Shown here piece by piece: positions 32,081 to 40,986 of a stretch of DNA of 64,000 nucleotides. Both the position numbers and the translations under genes were made by a program. Position 1 is the stretch's first letter; the number at the start of each line of letters is the position of its first letter. The DNA comes from an uncultured Acetatifactor sp. (GTDB lineage: Bacteria > Bacillota > Clostridia > Lachnospirales > Lachnospiraceae). The DNA lies in NCBI GenBank assembly GCA_910584865.1, contig CAJUCE010000022.1, forward strand, positions 1 to 64,000, in the 5' to 3' direction. The notes beneath the pieces were generated by a model. It was not told the DNA's origin, ran no database searches, and saw nothing but the letters and a program-made list of their open reading frames with translations.

Positions 32081-33871
32081 ATGGAAAAATGGTATGTAGC
32101 GGCAAAAAAAGAAGATTTTAACGCCTGGGCCAGGCAGTTTCACATCAGCCCGGTGGTAGCCAGGATTATCAGAAACCGGGATCTGACGAAAGAGACGGAT
32201 GTGCGGAAATTTCTGTACGGAACTTTGGAGGACTGCTATTCTCCCTGGCTTCTAAAGGATATGGAGAAGGCTGTGGATGCCATCTGCGCCGCCGTGGAAG
32301 AGGGCGTTTCAATCCGCGTTATCGGCGACTATGATGTGGACGGGATCTGTTCTTCCTATATTTTGACCAGGGCCATACAGACCTTGGGGGGAGAGGTGGA
32401 CACTGCCATTCCGCATCGGATTCATGACGGCTACGGGCTGAATGAACATCTGATAGAGGAGGCGAAGGAGGATGGCATCGGCATGATTGTGACCTGCGAC
32501 AACGGCATAGCGGCCGCACCTCAGATTGCGCTTGCCAATTCCTATGGGATGAAGGTCATCGTAACGGACCACCATGAAGTGCCTTATCTAATGAAAGAAG
32601 CCGCTGATACCTGCGAAGAATCCGCCGTGGTCAGACGGGAGCTGCTTCCGCCCGCTCTGGCAGTGATCGATCCGAAGCAGGACCAGTGCACCTATCCCTT
32701 TTCCGGTATCTGCGGAGGCGTGGTTGCATACAAGCTGGCGTCTGCCCTGCGGGAGAGGACGCAGTGTGCTGCCCTTGGTGAGATTATGGAAGAACTGCTG
32801 GAATTTGCGGCGTTGTCTACGGTTTGCGATGTGATGATTTTGCAGGATGAAAACCGCATTCTGGTGAAGGAAGGTTTGCAGCGGATGAGGCATACTCGGA
32901 ACCTGGGGATTAAGGCTCTCATGGAGGTGAACGGCATCGAACCGGACAAGCTGTCCGCCTATCATCTCGGGTTTATAATCGGGCCCTGTCTCAATGCCAC
33001 CGGAAGGCTGGATACGGCGAATCGGGCCCTGGAGATGCTGCAGAGCAGGACACAGCGGGAGGCCATGACAGCGGCAGCGGAATTGAAAGAGCTGAACGAA
33101 AGCAGGAAAAATCTGACACTTCAGGGCGTAAAGGACGCCGAGAGGCTGATTGAAGAGGAGCATATGGCGGAGGATAAGGTGCTGGTAATCTATCTGCCGG
33201 GGGTTCACGAAAGTGTGGCCGGAATCATTGCCGGGCGTATTCGGGAACACCACAACCATCCTGTTTTTATTCTGACAAGGGGGGAGGACGGCGTCAAGGG
33301 CTCAGGACGTTCCGTTGAGGGGTATCATATGTATGCATCCATGACGGAGGTGAAGCAGTATTTTACCAAATTCGGAGGGCATGCCATGGCGGCCGGATTA
33401 TCCATGAAGGAAGAAGACATTCCGGCTCTGAGACGGGAGCTGAACGAAAGATGCCGGCTGAAGGAAGAGGATTTTATTCCAAAGGTGCATATCGATGTGC
33501 CGATGCCGCTGGGGTATGCAAATGAGCAGATTGCGCAGGAGCTGGAGCTGCTGGAACCTTTCGGTGTAGGGAATCCCAAACCGCTTTTTGCCCAGAAGAA
33601 TCTGGTCTTTCGTTCCGGTCACAGGATGGGCGCCAACAGGAATTTTGCCAGATTTCAGGTGCGGACGCCGGAAGGCGAGGAAAAGCAACTGGTGTTTTTC
33701 GGAGATCCGGAAGCATTCGAGGATTTTCTGGAGAAAAAATACGGCCCGGAGGCTTCGCGGCTGTTGTATTCCGGCAGAGGAAATTTTGAGGTTTCCGTTG
33801 TTTATCAATTGGGGAAGAATACATATAGAGGCAGAACGGAATTGCAATATGTCATGCAGTATTATGCGTAG
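32081..33871 (+). CDS. recJ: Single-stranded-DNA-specific exonuclease RecJ
   Basis: RecJ degrades single-stranded DNA 5' to 3' in recombination and repair. The 596-residue protein has the DHH motifs IGDYDVDGICSS, VTCDNGIAA and VTDHHEVP, LNATGRLD, then the DHHA1 motif GGHAMAAGLS and a C-terminal OB-like domain (LELLEPFGVGNPKPLFAQKN...). All phosphoesterase motifs are intact. ATG 32081 follows GGAAAAGGAAAAGCG; the open frame continues upstream without a good site. It converges with the exonuclease gene, with only 7 bp between stops. Confidence 0.96.
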   Translation: MEKWYVAAKKEDFNAWARQFHISPVVARIIRNRDLTKETDVRKFLYGTLEDCYSPWLLKDMEKAVDAICAAVEEGVSIRVIGDYDVDGICSSYILTRAIQTLGGEVDTAIPHRIHDGYGLNEHLIEEAKEDGIGMIVTCDNGIAAAPQIALANSYGMKVIVTDHHEVPYLMKEAADTCEESAVVRRELLPPALAVIDPKQDQCTYPFSGICGGVVAYKLASALRERTQCAALGEIMEELLEFAALSTVCDVMILQDENRILVKEGLQRMRHTRNLGIKALMEVNGIEPDKLSAYHLGFIIGPCLNATGRLDTANRALEMLQSRTQREAMTAAAELKELNESRKNLTLQGVKDAERLIEEEHMAEDKVLVIYLPGVHESVAGIIAGRIREHHNHPVFILTRGEDGVKGSGRSVEGYHMYASMTEVKQYFTKFGGHAMAAGLSMKEEDIPALRRELNERCRLKEEDFIPKVHIDVPMPLGYANEQIAQELELLEPFGVGNPKPLFAQKNLVFRSGHRMGANRNFARFQVRTPEGEEKQLVFFGDPEAFEDFLEKKYGPEASRLLYSGRGNFEVSVVYQLGKNTYRGRTELQYVMQYYA

Positions 33872-33878
33872 CTCACGC

Positions 33879-34589
33879 TCAATCGTTCTTCGTATACCGG
33901 CAGGACGGAAATCCGGCGCATCCCCAGAATGCTCCGAATTTTCCGTTCCGCCTGACCAGCGGGGCGCCGCATTTCGGGCAGCGGGGCGCGGTTTGTGCGC
34001 TGCCGCTCTTTAACTGTTCATCCCGGAAGGTGTGCATCTTTTCATAGCAGAGCTGGTTCATGACGCAGTCGTTCAGAGCGCGGTGGGCGCCCTGTGTATC
34101 GATATGAAAATATGCCGCCAGATCCGTGAGCCGGAAACGGGCCAGAGGAAGAAGATTTCTGGCCAGCGAAAGGGTGTCCACATAATCGTTGACGACCTTT
34201 CTGCGCAGGGTTCTGACTGCGCCGGCCTGGAGAAATTTCATGTCGAAGCTGTGGATATTGTGGCCGATGAGAATGTCGTCTCCGGCGAAGGCAAGGAACG
34301 CTTCCAGGGCGGTTCCAGGCGAGGGGGCGTCCTGCACCATTTTGTCCGTGATACCGTTTACTTTTGTGGCATTGGAAGGGATCGGACGTCCCGGATTTAC
34401 CAAAGTGGAGAAATTTTCTTGTATTTGCCGGCTACGGACTTTGATTCCGGAGATCTCGATGATCTCGTCGTGTTCGGGATAGAGTCCTGTGGTTTCCAGA
34501 TCAAAAACTACATAGTCATCCGGGTAGGAATTCAGTCTTGCCATGATACCTGCTTTCCGGGAAAGAGCGTCTTCGGAATTTTGAGACAT
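33879..34589 (-). CDS. DEDDh 3'-5' exonuclease with C-terminal zinc finger
   Basis: The 236-residue protein has a DnaQ/PolC-type exonuclease domain: VVFDLETTG (Exo I), HNIHSFDMKFL (Exo II) and HRALNDC (Exo IIIe, His-Asp). A topoisomerase-type zinc finger closes the protein (CPKCGAPLVRRNGKFGAFWGCAGFPSC). The combination suggests a nuclease that trims DNA or RNA with extra nucleic-acid binding. The start is the ATG at 34587-34589 (complement); an ATG 15 codons in is an alternative with a similar weak site. Convergent with recJ, a repair exonuclease of opposite polarity. Confidence 0.92.
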   Translation of the reverse strand: MSQNSEDALSRKAGIMARLNSYPDDYVVFDLETTGLYPEHDEIIEISGIKVRSRQIQENFSTLVNPGRPIPSNATKVNGITDKMVQDAPSPGTALEAFLAFAGDDILIGHNIHSFDMKFLQAGAVRTLRRKVVNDYVDTLSLARNLLPLARFRLTDLAAYFHIDTQGAHRALNDCVMNQLCYEKMHTFRDEQLKSGSAQTAPRCPKCGAPLVRRNGKFGAFWGCAGFPSCRYTKND

Positions 34590-34828
34590 GCCTGTTCCCT
34601 GTTCTTTTGTGCGTTCAAGATTGGCTTGGTGTCTTCATTATATTCTTTTCCGCGAGAAAATCAATTCCCCGCAGAAATTTTATTAAAAAATTAGATTAAT
34701 TTAAGAGAAAAAAAGTGTACTTTCTGATATGATAGGAAGCAAGGATAGGGACGGAAAACGCAAGCATCAATAAGACGTATCATAGAATAAGAAAAAGGGA
34801 AACCGGAAGGCAAAAACGAGGACGCGCT

Positions 34829-36001
34829 ATGGGAACAATGATTCAATATTTGGAAAAATTCGGAAAATATTCCTTTGAGGAGATGCCGATGACAGAGGTA
34901 GACTCTCTTGTGCTGTGTCAGCTTTCTTATCTGAAGTTCGATGGAATGGTGCCTGATGTGCAGGAGGGCAGCACGGGGGTGACATTGAAAAGTGTGGCGG
35001 AACATCCGGATTTTGAAAAACTGTTTGCGGACGTGCGCTATGAGAAAGAGAACCGGGCGCTGTTTGCGGGGATGGTTCAGGGCAGGCGATTCCGGAATAT
35101 GAAGCTGAATTATTATACAAATGTTATCGAAGAGCGATGGGAGACACAATTTTCCGCGCTGACCTGTTTCCTGGATGACGGCAGTGCCTATGTTGCCTTC
35201 AGGGGAACGGACGAGACCATCGTAGGCTGGAAGGAGGATTTCAATATGGCCTTCCTGTCGCCGGTGCCGGGGCAGGCGTACAGTGTTGCATATCTGAATG
35301 CAGTGGCATCCAGGTTTAGCGGGGATTTCTATGTGGGAGGCCATTCCAAGGGCGGGAATCTGGCGGTATACAGCGCCATGAACTGCGAGGAGGCGATACA
35401 GAAGAGGATATTGCGGATCTACAGTATGGACGGCCCTGGATTCCGGCCGGAAGTGCTGGAGCGGTGCGGATATGACCGGATTAAAGAGCGGGTGGTGAAG
35501 ATCCTGCCACATTCTTCCCTGGTGGGCATGATCTTTGAATCCGATATGCATTTTCAGGTGGTGAGGAGCAAGACTTTCGGATTGCTGCAGCATGATCCCT
35601 ATACCTGGCAGGTGGTGTCCAACCATCTGGTGCGGGTCAATGATCTCTATGAGCGCAGGAAAAATATGGACAATACCCTGAATGAATGGATTCTCTCTCT
35701 GAATGAGCAGCAGCTGCGGACCTTTGTGGATACGCTGTATCAGGTGATCATGGCTTCCCAGGCCACCAATCTCATCGAATTTACCACCGAATGGAAGCGG
35801 AGTATGAACGGCATCATTGCAGCGTTAAAGGAAGTGGATGGGGAGACACAGGAAGTGTTGAAAGAGATCGTGAAGTCCCTCTTTGAGATTGCCCGTGCAA
35901 ACAGAAAACGGCAGGCGGCGGAAAAAGCAGAGGCAGCCCTGAAGCTGCTTGCACCGAAGAAGAAGCCCGGCAATGATGTGGTAAACAATGTTGACGCATA
36001 A
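34829..36001 (+). CDS. DUF2974 alpha/beta-hydrolase (Mbeg1-like)
   Basis: The 390-residue protein carries the lipase-like nucleophile elbow GGHSKGGNLAVYSA (G-H-S-K-G) at about residues 170-180, preceded by AYVAFRGTDETIVGWKEDF and followed by YSMDGPGF, all typical of the DUF2974 family. It lacks a signal peptide, so it is probably cytoplasmic; the substrate is unknown. The C-terminal third is helical and charged. Its last five codons and stop (NNVDA, 35986-36001) lie inside copy 2 of the two-hairpin repeat, so the element has supplied the end of the reading frame. Confidence 0.88.
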   Translation: MGTMIQYLEKFGKYSFEEMPMTEVDSLVLCQLSYLKFDGMVPDVQEGSTGVTLKSVAEHPDFEKLFADVRYEKENRALFAGMVQGRRFRNMKLNYYTNVIEERWETQFSALTCFLDDGSAYVAFRGTDETIVGWKEDFNMAFLSPVPGQAYSVAYLNAVASRFSGDFYVGGHSKGGNLAVYSAMNCEEAIQKRILRIYSMDGPGFRPEVLERCGYDRIKERVVKILPHSSLVGMIFESDMHFQVVRSKTFGLLQHDPYTWQVVSNHLVRVNDLYERRKNMDNTLNEWILSLNEQQLRTFVDTLYQVIMASQATNLIEFTTEWKRSMNGIIAALKEVDGETQEVLKEIVKSLFEIARANRKRQAAEKAEAALKLLAPKKKPGNDVVNNVDA

Positions 36002-36048
36002 GGATATTGCGTCAACTTCCGATACCATGTGCGCAGATGCGCATGGAA
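35986..36048. repeat. Two-hairpin intergenic repeat, copy 2
   Basis: TTGACGCA (35991-35998) pairs with TGCGTCAA (36008-36015), then CCATGTGCGC pairs with GCGCATGG up to 36046. It shares CAATGTTGAC, GTCAACTTC and GCGCATGGAA with 10027-10090 in order. It overlaps the end of the hydrolase gene. Confidence 0.7.
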
Positions 36049-36130
36049 TTATGATAGAAGGAAGTGGCGGTCAATCCCTGCTTGCTTATAGCCTTTGCAG
36101 ACCATGCCGCACAGCTGCTGGAATGCTGTC

Positions 36131-36784
36131 TCATGACACACTCTGCCGAACCAGAGATAGAAAAAAGGCAAGGATCTTTTTTCCGTCTATACCGGAGCGC
36201 TGGATGTCGATGCGTTCCGGATGCCACTGTACGCCGATGACAGGCAGAGTTTCGTGAGAGACGGCTTCCGCGCAGCCGTCCTCAGAGCAGTATTGTATAA
36301 CCTCCAGGCCGGAACCGAGGCTGCCTACGGACTGGTGATGGGCGCTGTTGACGATGGCTTGCTCTCCGTAGAGGGAGTACAGCCAGGAGGTATTTTTAAT
36401 TACGGAATTGTGATATTTATCGCCGTGATCATACCGATGACGCAGGGAAGCTTCCGGTGGGAGATCCTGTATGATTTTTCCGCCCAGGCCCACATTGATA
36501 ATCTGCATACCCTTGCAGATGCCCAGCACCGGTTTATGCTGAGAGAGAGCCAGCTCAAAAGCCTGCAGCTGCCGGATATCCAGTTCTGTATCAATATTAC
36601 AGGATCCATGGTTGCATTCTCCGAAGAAGGCGGGGGTGATGTCTCCTCCTCCGGGGAGCAGCAGTGCGCCGCAGGAGGAGAGGGCCTCCGGCGACAGGGA
36701 GACTAGTGGGACGGCGCCTGCAGCGGTGATGTATCTGACATAGTTGATGGTATCTTGCTTTTTTCCGATGACAGCAATCTTCAA
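36131..36784 (-). CDS. Class I glutamine amidotransferase-like hydrolase (peptidase C26)
   Basis: The 217-residue protein matches the gamma-glutamyl-gamma-aminobutyrate hydrolase (PuuD-like) family: LLLPGGGDITP, the nucleophile elbow LGICKGMQIIN (Cys), and VQWHPERI with the catalytic His and Glu. It cleaves gamma-glutamyl bonds, for example in polyamine or gamma-glutamyl amine breakdown; the natural substrate is not evident from context. The start is the ATG at 36782-36784 (complement) after GGGAGTATTA. It converges with the DUF2974 gene. Confidence 0.9.
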   Translation of the reverse strand: MKIAVIGKKQDTINYVRYITAAGAVPLVSLSPEALSSCGALLLPGGGDITPAFFGECNHGSCNIDTELDIRQLQAFELALSQHKPVLGICKGMQIINVGLGGKIIQDLPPEASLRHRYDHGDKYHNSVIKNTSWLYSLYGEQAIVNSAHHQSVGSLGSGLEVIQYCSEDGCAEAVSHETLPVIGVQWHPERIDIQRSGIDGKKILAFFLSLVRQSVS

Positions 36785-36905
36785 ATTAATACTCCCTTGC
36801 CCGTTATGACGGGAATCATTTCATAATTCTTCAGGACTCTGATTATATATACGTGATTTTTCCCTGAAAATGAACAGAAATTAAGGATTTTTATTTTGCC
36901 GGGAC

Positions 36906-36933
36906 TTTACTATCATGGGAAATGTGTTAAAAT
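36906..36933 (+). promoter_or_regulatory. Promoter of the YfhO-like gene
   Basis: TTTACT (36906-36911), 16-bp spacer, TAAAAT (36928-36933). Confidence 0.5.
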
Positions 36934-36995
36934 AATTTTTTATAGGATAAAAATCAAATTTGAGGCGCTGTAGAAATGGAAGGAGTGCATTCCTT

Positions 36996-39572
36996 ATGAA
37001 GAAAATAGCTTTGAAGAGAATAGAGTTTAGATCTATGAACCCGAGGAAGAAGGGATGCATTTTTGCCTTTTTGATTCCGAGTGTGATTATGTTGGCCCTG
37101 TTTATCATACGGGGAATTTATCCCTTTGGGGACAGGAGCTTTCTCTTTGCCGATCTATATCATCAGTATATGCCTTTTTTCAGCGAGCTCCTTCACAAGG
37201 TAAGAGGGGGAGAGAATTTGAATTTTTCCTTTCAGGTGGGAATCGGTTCTAATTTCCTGGCTCTGTTTGTCTATTATCTGGCCAGTCCCTTCCATATATT
37301 TTCCCTGTTGGTTCCGGAGCGTCTACTGGTAGAGTTTATCAGCTATCTTATTGTGTTTAAAATCGGACTTGCCGGGCTGACTTTTTATATCTATCTGGTC
37401 AATCACGCAAAACTGTCCAGAGGAGGCATTTCCGGATGGGGAAAAAGCCCGGCGGCGGGAGTTATGTTTTCCTGTTTCTATGCGTTGTCCGGGTTCATGG
37501 CAGCCTATAATTACAATATTATGTGGGTAGATTGTGTGGTATTGGCGCCGCTGATTATCCTGGGACTGGAGAGGCTGGTGAAACAGGGGCGATGGGGGCT
37601 GTATTGTGTGACGCTCGCCCTTTCCATTTATACCAATTATTATATTTCCATCATGATCTGTATTTTCCTTGTGCTCTATTTTGTGCTGCTCCTGGTGACG
37701 GAAAAGGGGCGGCTGCGCAGCATGGGATATTTTGCCCTGTTTTCCCTGTTGGCAGGCGGAATGGCGGCGGTACTGCTGATTCCGGAGGTGTGCGCGATTC
37801 TGCGGACAGATTTCGGCGATATGGATTTCCCCAAAAAGCTGGAGAGTTATTTTTCCATTCTGGATATGCTGGCCAGGCATTGTATGTGCGTATACACGGA
37901 GCGGGGGCTGGATCACTGGCCGAATCTCTATTGCGGCAGCGCGGTGCTGATGTTGATTCCCATGTATCTGATGAACCGGGGGATCTCGCTTAGGGAGAAG
38001 TTCTGCCGTATGGCTTTGGCGGGATTCATGCTGTTGAGCTTTGGTACCAATCTGCTCAATTTTATCTGGCACGGGCTGAATTACCCGGATTCCCTGCCGG
38101 CCAGACAGTCCTTTCTCTATATATTTCTGGTGCTGACCATGTGCTGGGATGCGTGGAATCATATGGAGGAAATAGAGGACGGGCAAATTATAAAGGGCTA
38201 TTTATGCGCGGTAGGCTTCTTTTTATTCTGCGAGAAGTTTGTCGGTCATGAGGACTTTGAGCTGGGAGTCAAGCTGCTGACGCTGGTATTTGTCAGCATT
38301 TATGCGGTGCTTCTGCATCTGTACCGGACCAGGGCGGACAGGGGGATCCGCAGGGCGGTGGTAGTGACGGCTATGGCTGCAGTGATTGCCGAATGCGGGC
38401 TCAATACCTGTGTCACCAGTGTGGGGACGGTAAGCCGCAGCGCTTATCTGGGAGAGCAGGAGGATTATAAAGCGCTGTATGAGATGACCAGGGAAAGAGA
38501 GAATGGATTTTACCGACTGGAAAAATTTACCCGGAAGACCAAAAATGACGGCACTTTGACGGGATATCCTACGGCCAGCGTGTTTTCCTCCACGCTGAAT
38601 TCTCAGGTGATGGATCTGTATAAAAGGCTGGGAATGCGTCACAGCAAGGTGTATTACGGCTTTGACGGAGCTACGGCGCTGACTTCTGCCATGCTGAATG
38701 TGAACTATATGTTTGGGGAGTCGGAGAAATATGAAAACAGTCTCTATACCCTGATTGGCCAGAGCGGGGATATCTATCTGTACCAATGCAATGCCGTGCT
38801 GCCTTTCGGATATGTGGCGCCGATGGGTTTTGATTTGGACGAAGACGATACGATGCAGGGCTTCAGACTGCAGAATAAAATGGTCAGGGATCTGGGAATT
38901 GAGGAGGCGCTGTTTGAAAAGGCCCATAGTCAGGAGATCGGCGACGACGTGGAATTTACGGCGGAGGAAGGCGGGTATTACTATGCTGTCATTACTGCCT
39001 CCGGTACCGGAAAGGTGGACTGCATCGGGGGCAGTACGGAAGAAGAGCATTACAAGGACCTGAAAAAGAATTCCATTCTCTATCTGGGATATCTGGAAAG
39101 AGAGCAGACCATTACGCTGACAAACGGCGATGAGGAAGATACCACGCCCAAGATAGAGGCTAATGTATATCGGATGAATACACAGGTATTGGGAGAGGCA
39201 TTGGATCGGCTTTCGACTCAGCATATGGAAGATGTGGTGTGGGAGAGCGATTTTATCTCCGGAAGAATAACCATGGATTGGGCGGGAAGGCTGATCTGTT
39301 CCGTTCCTTATGAAGCGGGCTGGCGCGTTTGGATCAATGGGGAGGAAACGCAGGGAGTGCTGTTTGGCGGCTGTCTGATGGCCTTTGACCTGGAGCCGGG
39401 AGAGTATGTGCTGGAGATGAAATATGTTCCGGAGGGCGCCAGAGCGGGGATGATTGTCAGTGCGGTCAGCATCTTGGTATTTGCCGTGCTTCTGGCCGTA
39501 AGGAAGAAAAGGGAAAGCAGGGCAGTCAAAGTACGGGAAATGGTACAGGAAACTCAGGAAACTCATGCATAA
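36996..39572 (+). CDS. YfhO family multi-pass membrane protein
   Basis: The 858-residue protein has about 12 to 13 membrane helices in the first 470 residues and one near the C-terminus (AGMIVSAVSILVFAVLLAV), with a large extracellular domain between them. YfhO proteins resemble GT-C glycosyltransferases and have been linked to lipoteichoic acid glycosylation; motifs such as LFADLYHQYMPFF and the early DRSFLFAD acidic residues fit. ATG 36996 follows GGAAGGAG. It is monocistronic. Function here is inferred from the family only. Confidence 0.88.
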   Translation: MKKIALKRIEFRSMNPRKKGCIFAFLIPSVIMLALFIIRGIYPFGDRSFLFADLYHQYMPFFSELLHKVRGGENLNFSFQVGIGSNFLALFVYYLASPFHIFSLLVPERLLVEFISYLIVFKIGLAGLTFYIYLVNHAKLSRGGISGWGKSPAAGVMFSCFYALSGFMAAYNYNIMWVDCVVLAPLIILGLERLVKQGRWGLYCVTLALSIYTNYYISIMICIFLVLYFVLLLVTEKGRLRSMGYFALFSLLAGGMAAVLLIPEVCAILRTDFGDMDFPKKLESYFSILDMLARHCMCVYTERGLDHWPNLYCGSAVLMLIPMYLMNRGISLREKFCRMALAGFMLLSFGTNLLNFIWHGLNYPDSLPARQSFLYIFLVLTMCWDAWNHMEEIEDGQIIKGYLCAVGFFLFCEKFVGHEDFELGVKLLTLVFVSIYAVLLHLYRTRADRGIRRAVVVTAMAAVIAECGLNTCVTSVGTVSRSAYLGEQEDYKALYEMTRERENGFYRLEKFTRKTKNDGTLTGYPTASVFSSTLNSQVMDLYKRLGMRHSKVYYGFDGATALTSAMLNVNYMFGESEKYENSLYTLIGQSGDIYLYQCNAVLPFGYVAPMGFDLDEDDTMQGFRLQNKMVRDLGIEEALFEKAHSQEIGDDVEFTAEEGGYYYAVITASGTGKVDCIGGSTEEEHYKDLKKNSILYLGYLEREQTITLTNGDEEDTTPKIEANVYRMNTQVLGEALDRLSTQHMEDVVWESDFISGRITMDWAGRLICSVPYEAGWRVWINGEETQGVLFGGCLMAFDLEPGEYVLEMKYVPEGARAGMIVSAVSILVFAVLLAVRKKRESRAVKVREMVQETQETHA

Positions 39573-39577
39573 AATGA

Positions 39578-39759
39578 TTGCCGTATTCCTGTTTCTGTGC
39601 TATAATAATGCGAATGTTTTGAGCGTGTATGTTTCAGAATAAGATACTTTCTCCGGTGTCGCAGCCCGCAGGCAAAGGACAGGCGCTTGCCTGTGCAGAG
39701 AGGGCCATGGCATGGCGGTATGCAGGAACAGGAAGCGCTGCCATGTAGGACCGGGCTGC
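39578..39759 (+). promoter_or_regulatory. carAB promoter and three-way-junction leader
   Basis: Promoter TTGCCG (39578-39583), 17-bp spacer, TATAAT (39601-39606). The leader can close a stem GCAGCCCG (39661-39668) with CGGGCTGC (39752-39759), enclosing two hairpins ACAGGC/GCCTGT (39679-39694) and CATGGC/GCCATG (39711-39745). The sequence GCAGAGAGGG (39695-39704) resembles the CAGAGAGG core of PyrR binding loops. A regulatory RNA is plausible. Confidence 0.55.
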
Positions 39760-39789
39760 ATGGAACCGGGGCGGGAGAAGGGAAAGCAT

Positions 39790-40986
39790 ATGAAAGCATT
39801 TTTGATTTTGGAAGACGGCACTATATTCGAGGGGATACCTATCGGCGCCAGGAGGGAAGTGATCAGCGAAATCGTATTCAATACATCCATGGCGGGATAT
39901 CTTGAAGTGCTGACGGACCCCTCATATGCGGGACAGGCAGTGTGTATGACCTATCCTCTGATCGGCAATTACGGCGTCTGCAGGGATGATATGGAATCTT
40001 CCAAGCCCTGGCCGGACGGATTTATCGTGCGGGAGCTTTCCCGTGTTTCCAGCAATTTCCGCTGTGACATGACTCTGCAGCAATTTCTCGAAGAAAACAA
40101 TGTGCCCGGGATAGCGGGCATCGATACAAGGGCTCTGACGAAGATTCTTCGTGAGAAGGGTACCATGAACGGTATGATTACCACCCGGGAATATCCGGAC
40201 ACGAAAGAGATTCTGCCGAAGCTGAAAGCCTATACCACGGGTAAAGTAGTGGAAAAGGTGACCTGCAGGGAGAAATATGTGGTAAAGTCCACGGTTTCTT
40301 TGGAGGAGAACGGCCCTTTGTCCGGAGCTGCCCGGTTTGACAGGGAGGCTTATGAAAAGGGAGTCCGGGAGCTACGCCCTACGCTGGTGAAGGAACTAAA
40401 CGGCGAAGGCTTGAAGGTGGCGCTTTTGGATCTGGGAGCAAAGGGCAATATCGCCCGTTCTCTGGCGGAGCGGGGCTGCGAGGTGACGGTGTATCCGGCT
40501 TTCACTGCGGCGGAGGAGATTCTTGCAATGCGGCCGGACGGCATCATGCTCAGCAACGGTCCGGGAGATCCCAAGGAATGTGTATCTGTCATAAAGGAGA
40601 TCAGGAAGCTCTATGATACGGATATCCCCATATTCGCTATCTGTCTGGGGCATCAGCTGATGGCCCTGGCCACCGGAGGAGATACATTCAAGATGAAATA
40701 CGGCCATAGGGGCGGGAACCATCCGGTGAAGGATTTATCTACCGGCAAAGTGTATATTTCTTCACAGAATCACGGCTATGTTGTGGATATGGACAAGCTG
40801 GACGCAAGCGTGGCGGTACCGGCATTTGTCAACGTCAATGACGGTACCAATGAGGGACTTGTCTACACAGGAAAGAAGATATTTACGGTCCAGTATCACC
40901 CGGAAGCGTGCCCCGGGCCCCAGGACTCCCGATATCTTTTTGACAGGTTTATAGATATGATGAGGGGAGGTGAATCCCATGCCTAA
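39790..40986 (+). CDS. carA: Carbamoyl-phosphate synthase small subunit
   Basis: CarA hydrolyses glutamine and channels ammonia to CarB for carbamoyl phosphate, feeding pyrimidine and arginine synthesis. The 398-residue protein has the N-terminal CPSase domain (EDGTIFEG, EIVFNTSMAGYLEVLTDPSYAGQ) and the C-terminal class I amidotransferase, with the nucleophile Cys in AICLGHQLMALA and the His/Glu in YHPEACPGP. ATG 39790 follows GGGAGAAGGGAAAGC; the frame is open upstream through the leader but lacks a site. It overlaps carB by 8 bp, so translation is coupled. Confidence 0.98.
   Translation: MKAFLILEDGTIFEGIPIGARREVISEIVFNTSMAGYLEVLTDPSYAGQAVCMTYPLIGNYGVCRDDMESSKPWPDGFIVRELSRVSSNFRCDMTLQQFLEENNVPGIAGIDTRALTKILREKGTMNGMITTREYPDTKEILPKLKAYTTGKVVEKVTCREKYVVKSTVSLEENGPLSGAARFDREAYEKGVRELRPTLVKELNGEGLKVALLDLGAKGNIARSLAERGCEVTVYPAFTAAEEILAMRPDGIMLSNGPGDPKECVSVIKEIRKLYDTDIPIFAICLGHQLMALATGGDTFKMKYGHRGGNHPVKDLSTGKVYISSQNHGYVVDMDKLDASVAVPAFVNVNDGTNEGLVYTGKKIFTVQYHPEACPGPQDSRYLFDRFIDMMRGGESHA

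Noticed and set aside
38223..39566. 447-codon reverse-strand frame opposite the YfhO-like gene
   Set aside because: Shadow of the forward gene; no domain, start site or promoter.
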